Shown: piece by piece, positions 15,275-23,869 of the stretch
How positions within the stretch are numbered: position 1 is the first letter of the stretch
How the letters are laid out: every line of letters begins with the position of its first letter
Assembly: GCA_963794655.1 (NCBI GenBank)
Contig: CAWCEV010000008.1
Location: 372,001 to 436,000, forward strand
From: Roseiarcus sp963794655
GTDB taxonomy: Bacteria > Pseudomonadota > Alphaproteobacteria > Rhizobiales > Beijerinckiaceae
DNA: 64,000 nt
Direction of reading: 5' to 3'
Program-made: the position numbers and the translations under genes
The notes under the pieces: generated by a model
What the model was told of the DNA's origin: nothing
The model's database searches: none
What the model saw: the letters and a program-made list of their open reading frames with translations, nothing else

Positions 15275-16429
15275 TCAGCCCGCCGCGATGAATCCGCCGC
15301 CGAGCACCCGCGCGTCGGGATCGACGGAATCATAGAAGACGCAAGCCTGTCCGGGCGAGACGCCGCTCTCGGGCTGGACGAACTCGATCTCGCCGGAAGG
15401 GGTGAGCAGAGCAGGCGCCGGCGGACGTGTCGAGCGCACCCGGGCCGCAACCGGAAGCCCCGCCGCGGGCAGATCGGCAAACTCGCCGTCGCCGATCCAA
15501 TTGATGTCGCGCAGCCTGAGCCGGGTCACCACAAGCGAGGAGCGGGGACCGACGACGACGCGCGCGTTGGCCGCGTCCAGGGCGACCACGTAGAGCGCCT
15601 CCGACGCCGCGACGCCGATGCCGCGCCGCTGGCCAATGGTGTAGTGAACGACGCCGTTGTGCCGACCCAGGACGCGGCCGTCGACATTGACGATGTCGCC
15701 CGGAACGGATGCGCCCGGCATCAGCCGCTCGATCATGTCGGTGTAATGGCCCGACGGCACGAAGCAGATGTCCTGGCTGTCGGCCTTATCCGCGATCTCG
15801 AGGCCATATTCGCGCGCGATCTCGCGAACCCGCGCCTTGGGCAATGTGCCCAATGGAAAGCGGAGGCGCTGAAGCTGCTCGCGGGTGGTGGCGAACAGGA
15901 AATAGCTCTGGTCGCGATCCGGGTCGGCCGCACGGAAAAGCGCCCGCCCGCCGTGCTCGTCGTCACGGCTGACGACATAATGGCCGGTGGCCAAGAGGTC
16001 GGCGCCGAGGTCGTTGGCGGCGGCGAAGAGATCGGCGAATTTCATGTGCTGGTTGCAGGCGATGCACGGGACCGGGGTCTCGCCGGCGACATAGGCGCGG
16101 GCGAATGGCTCGATGACCTTCTCCCGAAACCGCTCCTCATAGTCGAGCACGTAATGGGGAATACCGAGCCGCGCGGCGACGTCGCGCGCGTCGTGGATAT
16201 CCTGTCCGGCGCAGCATGCGCCCTTGCGATGGGTCGCCTCGCCGTGGTCGTAAAGCTGCATCGTCACGCCGACCACGTCATAGCCTTCGGCGGCAAGCAT
16301 CGCTGCGGTGACCGACGAATCGACCCCGCCCGACATCGCCACGACGACGCGAGTGTCGGCCGGCGCCTTGGCAAGGCCGAGGCTATTGAGCGCGGCTCGT
16401 GTGGGCGGCGCGAGGGAGGGTGCGAGCAT
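15275..16429 (-). CDS. mnmA: tRNA-specific 2-thiouridylase MnmA
   Basis: 384 residues. MnmA activates U34 of tRNA-Lys, Glu and Gln with ATP and inserts sulfur to make 2-thiouridine. The PP-loop is VVVAMSGGVDSSVTAAML; the two catalytic cysteines are in TPVPCIACNQHMKF (first) and DSQDICFVPSGHY (second); the C-terminal domains carry GQRRGIGVAASEALYVV. ATG 16429 is preferred to an upstream in-frame ATG at 16525, which would add non-homologous residues. Length is slightly above the E. coli enzyme because of a short N-terminal extension. Confidence 0.96.
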   Translation of the reverse strand: MLAPSLAPPTRAALNSLGLAKAPADTRVVVAMSGGVDSSVTAAMLAAEGYDVVGVTMQLYDHGEATHRKGACCAGQDIHDARDVAARLGIPHYVLDYEERFREKVIEPFARAYVAGETPVPCIACNQHMKFADLFAAANDLGADLLATGHYVVSRDDEHGGRALFRAADPDRDQSYFLFATTREQLQRLRFPLGTLPKARVREIAREYGLEIADKADSQDICFVPSGHYTDMIERLMPGASVPGDIVNVDGRVLGRHNGVVHYTIGQRRGIGVAASEALYVVALDAANARVVVGPRSSLVVTRLRLRDINWIGDGEFADLPAAGLPVAARVRSTRPPAPALLTPSGEIEFVQPESGVSPGQACVFYDSVDPDARVLGGGFIAAG

Positions 16430-16583
16430 GGCAATCTTAGCCGGCCGAATTGCCGGGCGACCGGTTACCTTGGGCTTCCTGCCCGATCCAGCAAGGCCAT
16501 AGCCCAATTCCGCCGCCTCCGCCATAGCGCCGGGCGATTGACGCCGGAGCGCGCGACCTGAAGCAAGCCCAGTTTGCGCCGGA

Positions 16584-17810
16584 TCACGCGCCAGTCTTGA
16601 GCCGTGTCGCGCAAGCGGTTGGATTTGCTCCGCAAATCGGGAGCGAGGAACCTTGCTCCGCCCCTTGGCTCAGCGGGCCGCCCGGGCCTCGATGACCACG
16701 AAGGCCTGGGCGAAACCCTTCTCGTCGGTGATGGTCAGGTGAATGAAAGGCTCGGTTCCCGGCGGCAAAATGACGCTCAGCCGCTCGGCGGCGCCGCCGG
16801 TGAGCCGCATGGTCGGCTGCCCGGACGGCAGGTTGACCACCCCCATGTCGCGCCAGAACACCCCGCGCTTGAGGCCGGTGCCCAGAGCCTTGGCGCAGGC
16901 CTCCTTGGCGGCGAACCGTTTGGCGTAGGAGGCGGCCCGCGCAACGCGCCGATCGGAGCGGCGCTGCTCGATCTCGGTAAAGCAACGCTCGATGAAACGG
17001 TCGCCGAAGCGCGCGAGCGTCCGCTCGACGCGCTCGATCTCGCAAAGGTCGCTGCCGATGCCGACGATCACAGCGGGCGCCCCCGGCCATCGCCACGCGC
17101 ATCGCCCTGACCGCTTCGGCGAGCCCGACAAAGATCGCTTCGCCGATCAGGAAATGGCCGATGTTAAGCTCGACGATCTCGGGCACGGCGGCAATGAGAC
17201 GCGCCGTCTCATAGTCGAGGCCGTGGCCGGCGTGGCATTCGAGTCCGAGCGCCGCAGTCTCCGCGGCGGCGGCCTGGATGCGGCCGAATTCATAATCGGT
17301 CAGGGCGGCCTCGCCCCGCTGGCGCGCGTCGCACCAGGCGCCGGTATGCAGCTCGACAACCGGGGCGCCGAGTTCGGCGCTGGCTTTCAGCGCCTCCTGC
17401 GAGGGCTCGATGAACATCGAGACCCGGATGCCCGCCCGTGTCAGTTCGGCGACGAAGGGCCTCAGCGCCCTGAACCCGCCGATCACGTCGAGGCCGCCCT
17501 CGGTGGTGCGCTCGGTCCGCTTTTCCGGAACGATGCAACAGGCGTGCGGACGGATGCGCAAGGCGATGTCGAGCATCGCCTCGGTCGCGGCCATTTCAAA
17601 ATTGAGCGGCTTTTCGATCGACGCCTTGAGCCGCCGCATGTCGTCGTCGTGGATGTGGCGGCGATCCTCGCGCAGATGCGCGGTGATGCCGTCGGCGCCG
17701 GCCTCGATCGCAAGAAGCGCCGCGCGCACGGGATCGGGGACGGCGCCGCCACGCGCGTTGCGGATGGTCGCGACATGGTCGACGTTGACGCCAAGCCGCA
17801 GCGCTGTCAT
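16584..17810 (-). CDS. pdxJ: Pyridoxine 5'-phosphate synthase PdxJ with lost stop codon
   Basis: PdxJ condenses deoxyxylulose 5-phosphate with aminoacetone 3-phosphate to form PNP in vitamin B6 synthesis. The enzyme proper is residues 1 to about 247: LRLGVNVDHVATIRNARGG, GITAHLREDRRHI, ELHTGAWCDARQ, GHGLDYETARLI and VELNIGHFLIGEAIFVGL. As given, the frame runs on for about 160 unrelated Arg-rich residues through the whole of acpS. One extra C in the run at 17080-17084 would restore the stop TGA at 17068-17070, overlapping the acpS GTG start as GTGA. So the natural 3' end is probably 17068. Start 17810 has GGGGGAG upstream. Confidence 0.9.
   Translation of the reverse strand: MTALRLGVNVDHVATIRNARGGAVPDPVRAALLAIEAGADGITAHLREDRRHIHDDDMRRLKASIEKPLNFEMAATEAMLDIALRIRPHACCIVPEKRTERTTEGGLDVIGGFRALRPFVAELTRAGIRVSMFIEPSQEALKASAELGAPVVELHTGAWCDARQRGEAALTDYEFGRIQAAAAETAALGLECHAGHGLDYETARLIAAVPEIVELNIGHFLIGEAIFVGLAEAVRAMRVAMAGGARCDRRHRQRPLRDRARRADARALRRPFHRALLYRDRAAPLRSARCAGRLLRQTVRRQGGLRQGSGHRPQARGVLARHGGGQPAVRAADHAAHRRRRRAAERHFAAGNRAFHSPDHHRREGFRPGLRGHRGPGGPLSQGAEQGSSLPICGANPTACATRLKTGA
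16670..17071 (-). CDS. acpS: Holo-[acyl-carrier-protein] synthase
   Basis: 133 residues with the AcpS landmarks IVGIGSDLCEIERVE at the N terminus, SYAKRFAAKEACAKALGTG (the CoA/Mg-binding helix) and a C-terminal FIHLTITDEKGFAQAFVVIE. It transfers 4'-phosphopantetheine from CoA to apo-ACP. The start is GTG 17071, which aligns with the family N terminus; a Met further upstream would add unrelated residues. The pdxJ-acpS order is common in alphaproteobacteria. Its whole length is overlapped by the frame-extended pdxJ reading frame. Confidence 0.93.
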   Translation of the reverse strand: MIVGIGSDLCEIERVERTLARFGDRFIERCFTEIEQRRSDRRVARAASYAKRFAAKEACAKALGTGLKRGVFWRDMGVVNLPSGQPTMRLTGGAAERLSVILPPGTEPFIHLTITDEKGFAQAFVVIEARAAR

Positions 17811-17848
17811 CGGGTCGCTCCCCCTCGGGCCCAGGAATTCGCCGGCGC

Positions 17849-18454
17849 TCAGGCCGCCGCGCCGATCGCGCGGCTCCCCGGCTTCACCGGCGGAAGCGCC
17901 GCAAGCTCGGGCGGCAGCGCGTCGGCCGCATAGGCCGGGATGTCGAGCGTCGCCAGCGCCACGCGCGGGACGCCGACGTCCGCCTTGCCGCCCGACCGGT
18001 CGATAAGGCAAGCGGCGCCGACGATAATTCCCGGGTGCTCCGCCAGCGCGGCAAGGGTCTCGCGCGTGGAGAGGCCGGTGGTGATGATATCCTCAACCAC
18101 CAGCACGCGCGCGCCCGGCTCAATCGAGAAGCCGCGACGAAGCCTGAAGACGCCGGCCTCGCGCTCGACGAAGATCGCCTTGGCGCCGAGCCAGCGCGCG
18201 GTCTCATAGCCGGGCACGATGCCCCCGAGCGCCGGCGAGACGACAACGTCGATCTGTCCGAAGGCCTCGCGCGCTTTCATCGCGAGCGCGCGGCAAAGCC
18301 GTTCGGTTCTGACCGGATCCTGGAACACGAACACTTTCTGAAGGAAGACCGGCGAGTGCAGCCCGGATGACAGGATGAAATGGCCGGTGAGCAGGGCGCC
18401 CGCGGCCCGGAACTCGTCAAGCGCCTGATCCGCGGTTAGGGTCGGACTCGTCAT
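17849..18454 (-). CDS. pyrE: Orotate phosphoribosyltransferase
   Basis: 201 residues. It makes OMP from orotate and PRPP in pyrimidine synthesis. The PRPP signature RVLVVEDIITTGLSTRET is intact; GHFILSSGLHSPVFLQK (orotate side), VVVSPALGGIVPGYE and AIFVEREAGVFRLRRGF are also typical. It lies 38 nt upstream of pdxJ on the same strand, so pyrE-pdxJ-acpS form one transcription unit. Confidence 0.96.
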   Translation of the reverse strand: MTSPTLTADQALDEFRAAGALLTGHFILSSGLHSPVFLQKVFVFQDPVRTERLCRALAMKAREAFGQIDVVVSPALGGIVPGYETARWLGAKAIFVEREAGVFRLRRGFSIEPGARVLVVEDIITTGLSTRETLAALAEHPGIIVGAACLIDRSGGKADVGVPRVALATLDIPAYAADALPPELAALPPVKPGSRAIGAAA

Positions 18455-18523
18455 GTTCCCTCTTAGCAGGCCGCCGATTGCCGCGCCAAGTTTGGCCCAT
18501 GCCGATCCCCGAGGCTCCGACCG

Positions 18524-18946
18524 ATGCCCTCAATGCCCGTCACACCCTTCGAATCGAAGACCCTCGGCGCCGCGCCCGACGCGACCGCGCCGGACGGCAG
18601 CGCCGTGCGGCTGCTGCTCAGCCTCCGCGGCGGCAGCATGGCCCATTTCGAATTGCCCGCCGGCGGCGTTTCGCACGCCGTCACCCATCGAACGGTCGAG
18701 GAAATCTGGTTCATCCTCAGCGGGCGCGGCAGCATCTGGCGTCGGCAGGACGGCCAGGAGCGGATCGAGGCGCTAAGCGCGGGCGTTTCGCTCACGATCC
18801 CGCTCGGAACGGCGTTTCAGTTTCGCGCCGAGACCGACGCGCCGCTCATGTTCGTGGCGATCACCATGCCGCCCTGGCCCGGCGCGGACGAAGCCCCGCC
18901 CGTCTCCGGCCCATGGTCGCCGACGGTCGCGGCCGACCCTTCCTGA
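18524..18946 (+). CDS. Cupin-domain protein
   Basis: 140 residues with a single cupin barrel. The region FELPAGGVSHAVTHRTVEEI corresponds to cupin motif 1 (His pair and Glu) and SLTIPLGTAFQFRAE to motif 2, though the second-motif His is replaced. Such small cupins bind a metal or a sugar; function is not indicated. It is divergent from pyrE and ends 50 nt before tRNA-Thr. An in-frame start one codon group downstream (Met-4) is possible. Confidence 0.82.
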   Translation: MPSMPVTPFESKTLGAAPDATAPDGSAVRLLLSLRGGSMAHFELPAGGVSHAVTHRTVEEIWFILSGRGSIWRRQDGQERIEALSAGVSLTIPLGTAFQFRAETDAPLMFVAITMPPWPGADEAPPVSGPWSPTVAADPS

Positions 18947-18996
18947 AGCCGCCCTTGCGCCGACGCGGCCACGCTGCTAGCCCGTTGGCGCGCGCC

Positions 18997-19072
18997 GCCG
19001 GTTTAGCTCAGTGGGTAGAGCAACGGTTTTGTAAACCGTGGGTCGGGGGTTCGAGTCCCTCAACCGGCACCA
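18997..19072 (+). tRNA. tRNA-Thr (anticodon UGU)
   Basis: 76-nt cloverleaf with encoded CCA. Acceptor GCCGGTT pairs with AACCGGC; D arm GCTCAGTGGGTAGAGC; anticodon stem ACGGT/ACCGT with loop TTTGTAA, giving anticodon TGT (reads ACA/ACG); T arm GGGGGTTCGAGTCCCTC. All invariant positions look normal. Confidence 0.97.
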
Positions 19073-19199
19073 ATGCCCTATCCGCCAACGTCCGTTACAT
19101 TCCAAAAAGATATTGAAATTCAAGTTGTTTGGAGGACTGGACGTCCAGAACGATCGCTGGATGGCCATTGACGACCAGGTGGCGACCTTCAAGATCGGC

Positions 19200-20135
19200 C
19201 TATGAACGGGCGGGAAGCGCGAGAAAGCGGCCATTCGCTGAAGGGCGCCCGTCAGGGTCCGCTCCGCTCCTGCCGCCGGACGGCCAGGCAGGCTTGCGCG
19301 CGCCGAGCTCGATGATCTCGTTGGTGATCTCCTCCTGGCGCAATTGACGCGACTTGGCGACGAGATCGTCCAGCATGGTCGAGACATTGGACTTCGCAGC
19401 GGTCATCGCCCTCATGCGCGCTTCGTTCTCGGCCGCGAGCGAAAGCGTTACCGCCTCGCAGAGTTCGGCGAACACGTATTCTTGCGCGAGCTGCGCCAGA
19501 AGGACGGCGGGCGGCAGCGAGATAAGCGGCGGCGAAGGGTTTCGCGCCCTCGGGAAACGGGCGAAATCGAACGGCGCGAGGGTGTGCTCGACCACGTGAA
19601 TCTCGGCCGTCGGTCCGGGCGAGGCGTGCGCCAACGTCACTCGTGTCGCTCGTCCTTCATCGAGGCGAGCGTAGAGCTGTTCGGTCACCCGGTCGGCGAG
19701 CGCCGCGGCCTCGTCGACATGGGCGACCATCGATGCGCTCCAGCCGATTTCAAGCCCCCGCTCCTCGGCCGCCGCGAGCCCTCGTGCGCCGAGCAGCAGC
19801 AGTTCCGAGGCTCCCGGCCGGGTCGAATTCATCAGCCGCTCCGCGACGTCGAGCACGCGGCGGTTGAACGGCCCAGCAAAGCCCTGCTCGGCGCAGAGCG
19901 CAATGACCATATGTCCGTGGCGCCCGTCGGACGGCGCGGCCGCGGCGCCCTCGACCAGCGCCAGCGCCTGACCGATCGCCGCTCCGACCGTTCGCGCATA
20001 GGCGCGCACGCCCTCGACACGCTCGCGCGCCTCGCGCGCCCGCGCCGCGGCGATGCCGCGCATCGCGCCGATCACCGACGAAAGCTGGCGGACCGAACCG
20101 ATGCGCGCGGTGACGTCGGCGAGACGCTCAGTCAC
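19200..20135 (-). CDS. atpG: N-ATPase gamma subunit
   Basis: 311 residues, the central-stalk subunit of the alternative F-type (N-)ATPase. The N-terminal helix is RLADVTARIGSVRQLSSVIG and the C-terminal helix is VTLSLAAENEARMRAMTAAK, the two halves of the rotating coiled coil; the middle is the Rossmann-like part. After SRQLRQEEITNEIIELG there is a hydrophilic tail of about 35 residues. The start is GTG 20135, overlapping the atpA stop as GTGA. Last gene of the operon. Confidence 0.93.
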   Translation of the reverse strand: MTERLADVTARIGSVRQLSSVIGAMRGIAAARAREARERVEGVRAYARTVGAAIGQALALVEGAAAAPSDGRHGHMVIALCAEQGFAGPFNRRVLDVAERLMNSTRPGASELLLLGARGLAAAEERGLEIGWSASMVAHVDEAAALADRVTEQLYARLDEGRATRVTLAHASPGPTAEIHVVEHTLAPFDFARFPRARNPSPPLISLPPAVLLAQLAQEYVFAELCEAVTLSLAAENEARMRAMTAAKSNVSTMLDDLVAKSRQLRQEEITNEIIELGARKPAWPSGGRSGADPDGRPSANGRFLALPARS

Positions 20136-21637
20136 GGCGACGCGGCCTTGACGACCGCTCGCACCGCTTCGACGAGCTGCGCACGGGCGGCTACGTCGCA
20201 GGAGCCGGTCTTCGTGATTTCCGCTACCGTCTCCGCCGCGTGGGCGTCGAGCGCGGTTGCGATGCGCCGCCGCGCTTCTGCGACGCCGCCAATCGCGACA
20301 TCGTCGAACACGCCGTCCGCCAGCGCCGACAGCATCGCCACCTGATCGACGAGGCGCAGGGTGTCGAAGCGTGGCTGGGCGATGAGCGCGCGGATGCGCT
20401 CCCCGCGCGCGATCGTGCCGCGCACGCGGGTGTCGGCGATGCCGCCGAAGCGGGTGAACATTTCGAGTTCGAGGAACTGCGCATAATCGAGCCTCAGCCG
20501 TCCCGACGCCGCGCGCAGCGCCGGCGCCTGCGCCTTGCCGCCGACCCGGCTCACGCTCAAGCCGACATCGACCGCCGGGCGCTGATTGGCGGCGAACAGG
20601 CGCGAATCGAGCACGATCTGGCCGTCGGTGATCGAGATCAGGTTGGTCGGAATGAAGGCCGAGAGGTTGCCGGCGTCGGTCTCGGCGATCGGCAGCGCTG
20701 TCAGAGAGCCGCCGCCGAGCTCGGGCGCGAGCTTGGCCGCGCGTTCGAGCAGGCGCGCATGGACGTAGAAGATGTCGCCCGGATAGGCCTCGCGCCCTGG
20801 GGGCTCGCGGGTGAGAAGCGCAAGCTCGCGATGGGTCGCGGCGTGCTTCGTCAGATCGTCGACGATCACCAGCGCGTGGCCGCCGCGGTCGCGGAAATAT
20901 TCGCCGATCGTAAAGCCCGCGAACGGCGCGATCCATTGCAGCGCCGCCGACGCCGCAGCGGAGGCGACCACGAACACGCAGCGCTCGGGCGCCCCGAACT
21001 CGCGCACCGCCTCTACCACCCGCTCGACCGCCGTCGCCCGCTGGCCGACGGCGACATAGACACAGATCATGCCCGAGCGCTTCTGGCTGATCATCGTGTC
21101 GACGGCGATCGACGTCTTGCCGGTCGCCCGGTCGCCGATGATGAGCTCGCGCTGTCCGCGACCGAGCGCGAAGAGCGCGTCGACGACCAAAACGCCGGTC
21201 TCGACCGGCTCCGACACGAGCGCGCGGTCGATGATCGCCGGCGCCGGACGCTCGACGGGCATGAACGCCTCGGCCGCGATGGGCTCATCGCGATCGAGCG
21301 GGCGCCCGAGCGGATCGACCACCCGGCCGAGCAGGCCGGGGCCGACCGGAACCCGCGCGGTCTCGCCGGTCGCGGCGACCTGCGAGCCGACCCCGATCGC
21401 CTCGGCCTCGTCGAGGATCGCCGCGTTGATCGCGTCCGGCTCAAGCGAGAGCGCATAGCCGAGCCGCCCTCCCTCGAAGCGCAGAAGCTCGCCAAGACGC
21501 GCCTCGGGCAGGCCGGACACGCGCGCGACGCCGTCGGCGATCTCCTTCACCCGGCCGATCGAGAGCGCCTCGGGCGCGAGCCTCAGCCGCGACAGCGCCT
21601 CGCGCTCGCCATGAAGCCAATCGGCGCCGTCAGCCAT
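20132..21637 (-). CDS. atpA: N-ATPase alpha subunit
   Basis: 501 residues. F1 alpha fold with a Walker A loop in LIIGDRATGKTSIAVDTM (near residue 170), the motif HALVIVDDLTKHAATHRELA, and the conserved end of the nucleotide domain LISITDGQIVLDSRLF with the alpha arginine-finger region RPAVDVGLSVSRVGGKAQ. N-ATPase alpha subunits diverge from housekeeping F1 alpha but keep these sites. It overlaps atpF by 8 nt and atpG by 4 nt. Confidence 0.96.
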   Translation of the reverse strand: MADGADWLHGEREALSRLRLAPEALSIGRVKEIADGVARVSGLPEARLGELLRFEGGRLGYALSLEPDAINAAILDEAEAIGVGSQVAATGETARVPVGPGLLGRVVDPLGRPLDRDEPIAAEAFMPVERPAPAIIDRALVSEPVETGVLVVDALFALGRGQRELIIGDRATGKTSIAVDTMISQKRSGMICVYVAVGQRATAVERVVEAVREFGAPERCVFVVASAAASAALQWIAPFAGFTIGEYFRDRGGHALVIVDDLTKHAATHRELALLTREPPGREAYPGDIFYVHARLLERAAKLAPELGGGSLTALPIAETDAGNLSAFIPTNLISITDGQIVLDSRLFAANQRPAVDVGLSVSRVGGKAQAPALRAASGRLRLDYAQFLELEMFTRFGGIADTRVRGTIARGERIRALIAQPRFDTLRLVDQVAMLSALADGVFDDVAIGGVAEARRRIATALDAHAAETVAEITKTGSCDVAARAQLVEAVRAVVKAASP

Positions 21638-22364
21638 GGCGGGTCAACTCCTCGACCACGCGGGAAAGGTCGGCGCGAAAACTGTTGCGGACCACCGCGT
21701 GGGGCGTCTCGAACTCAAGCCCGGCGACGAGACCGGGGTCGACCGCGACCGCGAAGTCGAGCGGCCGGCCGAGCGCCTTGGCGAAGGCCTCGCGGCACGA
21801 TTCCATCTCCGATGCGCTGAGCGGCCGCGCCGCCGTGAGGCGGGCATTCCCGTCCGCGCCAAGCCCCTCCCTGCTCGCCTCCGGCAGCGACGCGAGGCCC
21901 TCGGCAAGGCCGGCGATGAAACCATCGACGCGGGCCGCGTCCGGCAGGCGGTTTATGAGCTTCGCCGCGATCTCGACCGCGAGCCGCGCGGCGCGGTCGG
22001 AGGCGGCTGTGGCCTCCGCCTGACGCTCGCGCTCAATTTGAGCCGCGGCGGCGGCGCGCAGATGCTCGACCTCCGCGCGGGCCGTAGCGAGCGCCGCGGC
22101 GCGCTCCGTCTCGGCCGCCGCCGCGGCGGCGCGCATAGTCTCGGCACGCGCCTCCGCGAGCCGCGCCGCCTCGGCGTTGGCGGCGTCGCGCGCCGCATTC
22201 GCCTCGCGCTTCGCCGCTTCCGCGTCGGCAAGGAGCTTCGCCGCCGCCGCCCGCCGCTCCTCGATGATCGCCGCGACCGGACGGAACAGGAACCGGCTCA
22301 GGATCAGCACCAGAACGAGGACGTTGAACGTCTGCAGCCCGAGCGTCCACCAGTCGATCCGCAT
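21630..22364 (-). CDS. atpF: N-ATPase b-type stator subunit with delta-like C terminus
   Basis: 244 residues, longer than a housekeeping b subunit. One membrane helix (TFNVLVLVLILSRFLFRPV, about residues 13-31) leads into a long Ala/Glu/Arg coiled coil to about residue 140, then a globular C-terminal part (SCREAFAKALGRPLDFAVAV, FRADLSRVVEELTRHG) that resembles the delta subunit end. N-ATPase operons lack a separate delta gene, and none is present here, so this protein probably serves both roles. Confidence 0.9.
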   Translation of the reverse strand: MRIDWWTLGLQTFNVLVLVLILSRFLFRPVAAIIEERRAAAAKLLADAEAAKREANAARDAANAEAARLAEARAETMRAAAAAAETERAAALATARAEVEHLRAAAAAQIERERQAEATAASDRAARLAVEIAAKLINRLPDAARVDGFIAGLAEGLASLPEASREGLGADGNARLTAARPLSASEMESCREAFAKALGRPLDFAVAVDPGLVAGLEFETPHAVVRNSFRADLSRVVEELTRHG

Positions 22365-22377
22365 CGCGGCCGAAGCC

Positions 22378-22626
22378 TCACTTGATGAACGGATTGGCGA
22401 ACAGCACCAGGAGCGCGATGACCAGGCAGTAGATCGCCATGGTCTCGATCATCGCCAGGCCGACGAAGAGGGTGCGCGAGATCGTTCCGGCCGCCTCGGG
22501 CTGACGCGCGATCGCCTCCATCGCCGAGGCGACCGCCCTGCCCTCGCCGAGGCCGGGCCCGATCGCGCCGAGGCCGACCGCGAGCGCGGCGGAGAAAATG
22601 CTGACGGCTTGAATGAGATCGTTCAC
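22378..22626 (-). CDS. atpE: N-ATPase c-ring subunit with Na+-type residues
   Basis: 82 residues, two membrane helices joined by the polar loop ARQPEAAG. The first helix has GPGLGEGRAV with Glu28; the second has MIETMAIY with Glu61, Thr62 and Tyr66. Compared with the studied Na+-translocating c subunit (Gln/Glu in helix 1, Glu-Ser/Thr and Tyr in helix 2) all polar ligands are present, so Na+ rather than H+ coupling is predicted. It sits 15 nt after atpB and 13 nt before atpF. Confidence 0.95.
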   Translation of the reverse strand: MNDLIQAVSIFSAALAVGLGAIGPGLGEGRAVASAMEAIARQPEAAGTISRTLFVGLAMIETMAIYCLVIALLVLFANPFIK

Positions 22627-22641
22627 GTTTGTCCTCGCTTC

Positions 22642-23328
22642 TCAGGTCGCAGCGTCCGGGGACGGCTTGCGGCGCTCGCCGACGGCGGAGGCGATGAACA
22701 CCGTCGCCAGCACCGCGAAAATGTAGGCCTGCACGGTTCCGGTCAGCAGGTCGAGCGCCATCAGCGGGATCGGCACGATGACGCCCGCGAGCGTCAGCAC
22801 GATCCCGACCACGAACACGCCGCTCATCACATTGCCGAACAGGCGGACGATGAGCGAAAACGTGCGGGTGAACTGCTCGACGATATTGAGCGGGATCATC
22901 ACCCAGCTCGGCTCGGCGAAAGTCTTGAGATAGCCGCCGAGCCCGCGCGAGCGCACGCCCCATGCGATCGTCGCCACGAACACGATCAGCGCCATCGCCG
23001 CGTCGGTCTCGATATGCGCGGTCGGCGGCTCGACGCCCGGGACGAGCGACGACCAGTTCGAAATCAGGGTGAAGAGGAAGATCGAGCCGATGAGCGCGCG
23101 GAACGGCGCCGGATCGGCCTGCATCGTGCCGCTGATCTGGTCGTCGATGGTGGACACGAGGATCTCGACCGCCGCCTGCGTCTTCGACGGCACGAGAGCG
23201 AGGCGCCGCGTCGAGAGCGCCGCGAATCCGGCGATCAGCGCCATGACCGCCCAGGCGACGACGACCGGCTCCGTGATCGGCGCCGGGCCGATATGGAACA
23301 GCGGCTCGAGCGTCAGCGGAGATTTCAC
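22642..23328 (-). CDS. atpB: N-ATPase a subunit
   Basis: 228 residues, polytopic. The essential stator arginine is in FSLIVRLFGNVMSGVF near residue 175; other family blocks are LFTLISNWSSLVPG and the C-terminal TGTVQAYIFAVLATVFIASA. It forms the ion half-channels against the c ring. The start is GTG 23328 with GAGAGGA upstream, overlapping the atpR stop as GTGA. Residues before that in the same frame are not homologous. Confidence 0.94.
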   Translation of the reverse strand: MKSPLTLEPLFHIGPAPITEPVVVAWAVMALIAGFAALSTRRLALVPSKTQAAVEILVSTIDDQISGTMQADPAPFRALIGSIFLFTLISNWSSLVPGVEPPTAHIETDAAMALIVFVATIAWGVRSRGLGGYLKTFAEPSWVMIPLNIVEQFTRTFSLIVRLFGNVMSGVFVVGIVLTLAGVIVPIPLMALDLLTGTVQAYIFAVLATVFIASAVGERRKPSPDAAT

Positions 23329-23585
23329 GCCATCCTCTCGAAGCGTCGCAGCAACACGGCGCGCGCCGCGAGGACGCCGAACGCCGCGGCAAGAAGCGGC
23401 GCCGCGCCATGGCGGGCGATGACGGCGAGCGGGACCGCGAGGGCCACGAAGCGAAGCGCCTGCAGGATGACGCCGAGGACCGGCCGCCCGTCGCGCACGA
23501 GAACCACGCTCCACCACAGTGAACCGAGATGCGCAGCGCCGAGGATCGCGCCGGCGGCGAAGCCGAGGATGACAGCTGCGATCAT
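23325..23585 (-). CDS. atpR: N-ATPase accessory membrane protein AtpR
   Basis: 86 residues with three predicted membrane segments (AAVILGFAAGAILGAAH, ILQALRFVALAVPLAVI, LLAAAFGVLAARAVLL). AtpR is specific to N-ATPase operons, lies between atpQ and atpB, and has been proposed to interact with the c subunits during ring assembly. An Arg in the second segment (LQALRFVAL) is consistent with a charge partner for the c-subunit glutamates. It overlaps both neighbours by 4 nt, which fixes the start at ATG 23585. Confidence 0.88.
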   Translation of the reverse strand: MIAAVILGFAAGAILGAAHLGSLWWSVVLVRDGRPVLGVILQALRFVALAVPLAVIARHGAAPLLAAAFGVLAARAVLLRRFERMA

Positions 23586-23869
23586 TGCCGGTGCATCCAT
23601 CGCCATGCGGTCCAAAGGCCCGCCGCGGCGCCGAGCATGATGAGCGGCGCGGTGAAGAAAATCCCGGCGTCGAAGGTCCGGTCGAGCCAGCGCCCGATCA
23701 CGACCCCGATCAGAACCGGCGTCACGATCGCCCAGCCGAGCACGCCGATCTGGCCGAGCCGGGCGGCGAACGAGGGCTCCCGCTCCGCTCGGGCCGCGTC
23801 CGCGCGCCTCTCCGCCCGCAGCGCTGCTTCCTGCATTTTTTCGTGACGGCCTTCGCTCGACGAGATCAT
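23582..23869 (-). CDS. atpQ: N-ATPase accessory membrane protein AtpQ (AtpI/AtpZ-like)
   Basis: 95 residues: an Ala/Arg/Glu-rich N-terminal helix to about residue 35, then two membrane segments (GWAIVTPVLIGVVIGRWLD and FTAPLIMLGAAAGLWTAWRW). This is the AtpQ position and topology of N-ATPase operons; AtpI-like proteins help assemble the c ring. The start at 23869 overlaps the atpC stop as ATGA. A later Met (MQEAALRAER) is a possible shorter start. Confidence 0.88.
   Translation of the reverse strand: MISSSEGRHEKMQEAALRAERRADAARAEREPSFAARLGQIGVLGWAIVTPVLIGVVIGRWLDRTFDAGIFFTAPLIMLGAAAGLWTAWRWMHRQ

Noticed and set aside
18977..19387. A minus-strand frame containing RDSNPRPTVYKTVALPTEL
   Set aside because: This is the well-known translation artefact of an antisense tRNA (here tRNA-Thr), not a protein.
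20240..21820. A 526-codon plus-strand frame opposite atpA and atpF
   Set aside because: Antisense shadow of conserved ATPase genes; composition is Arg/Asp/Gly-rich with no motif.
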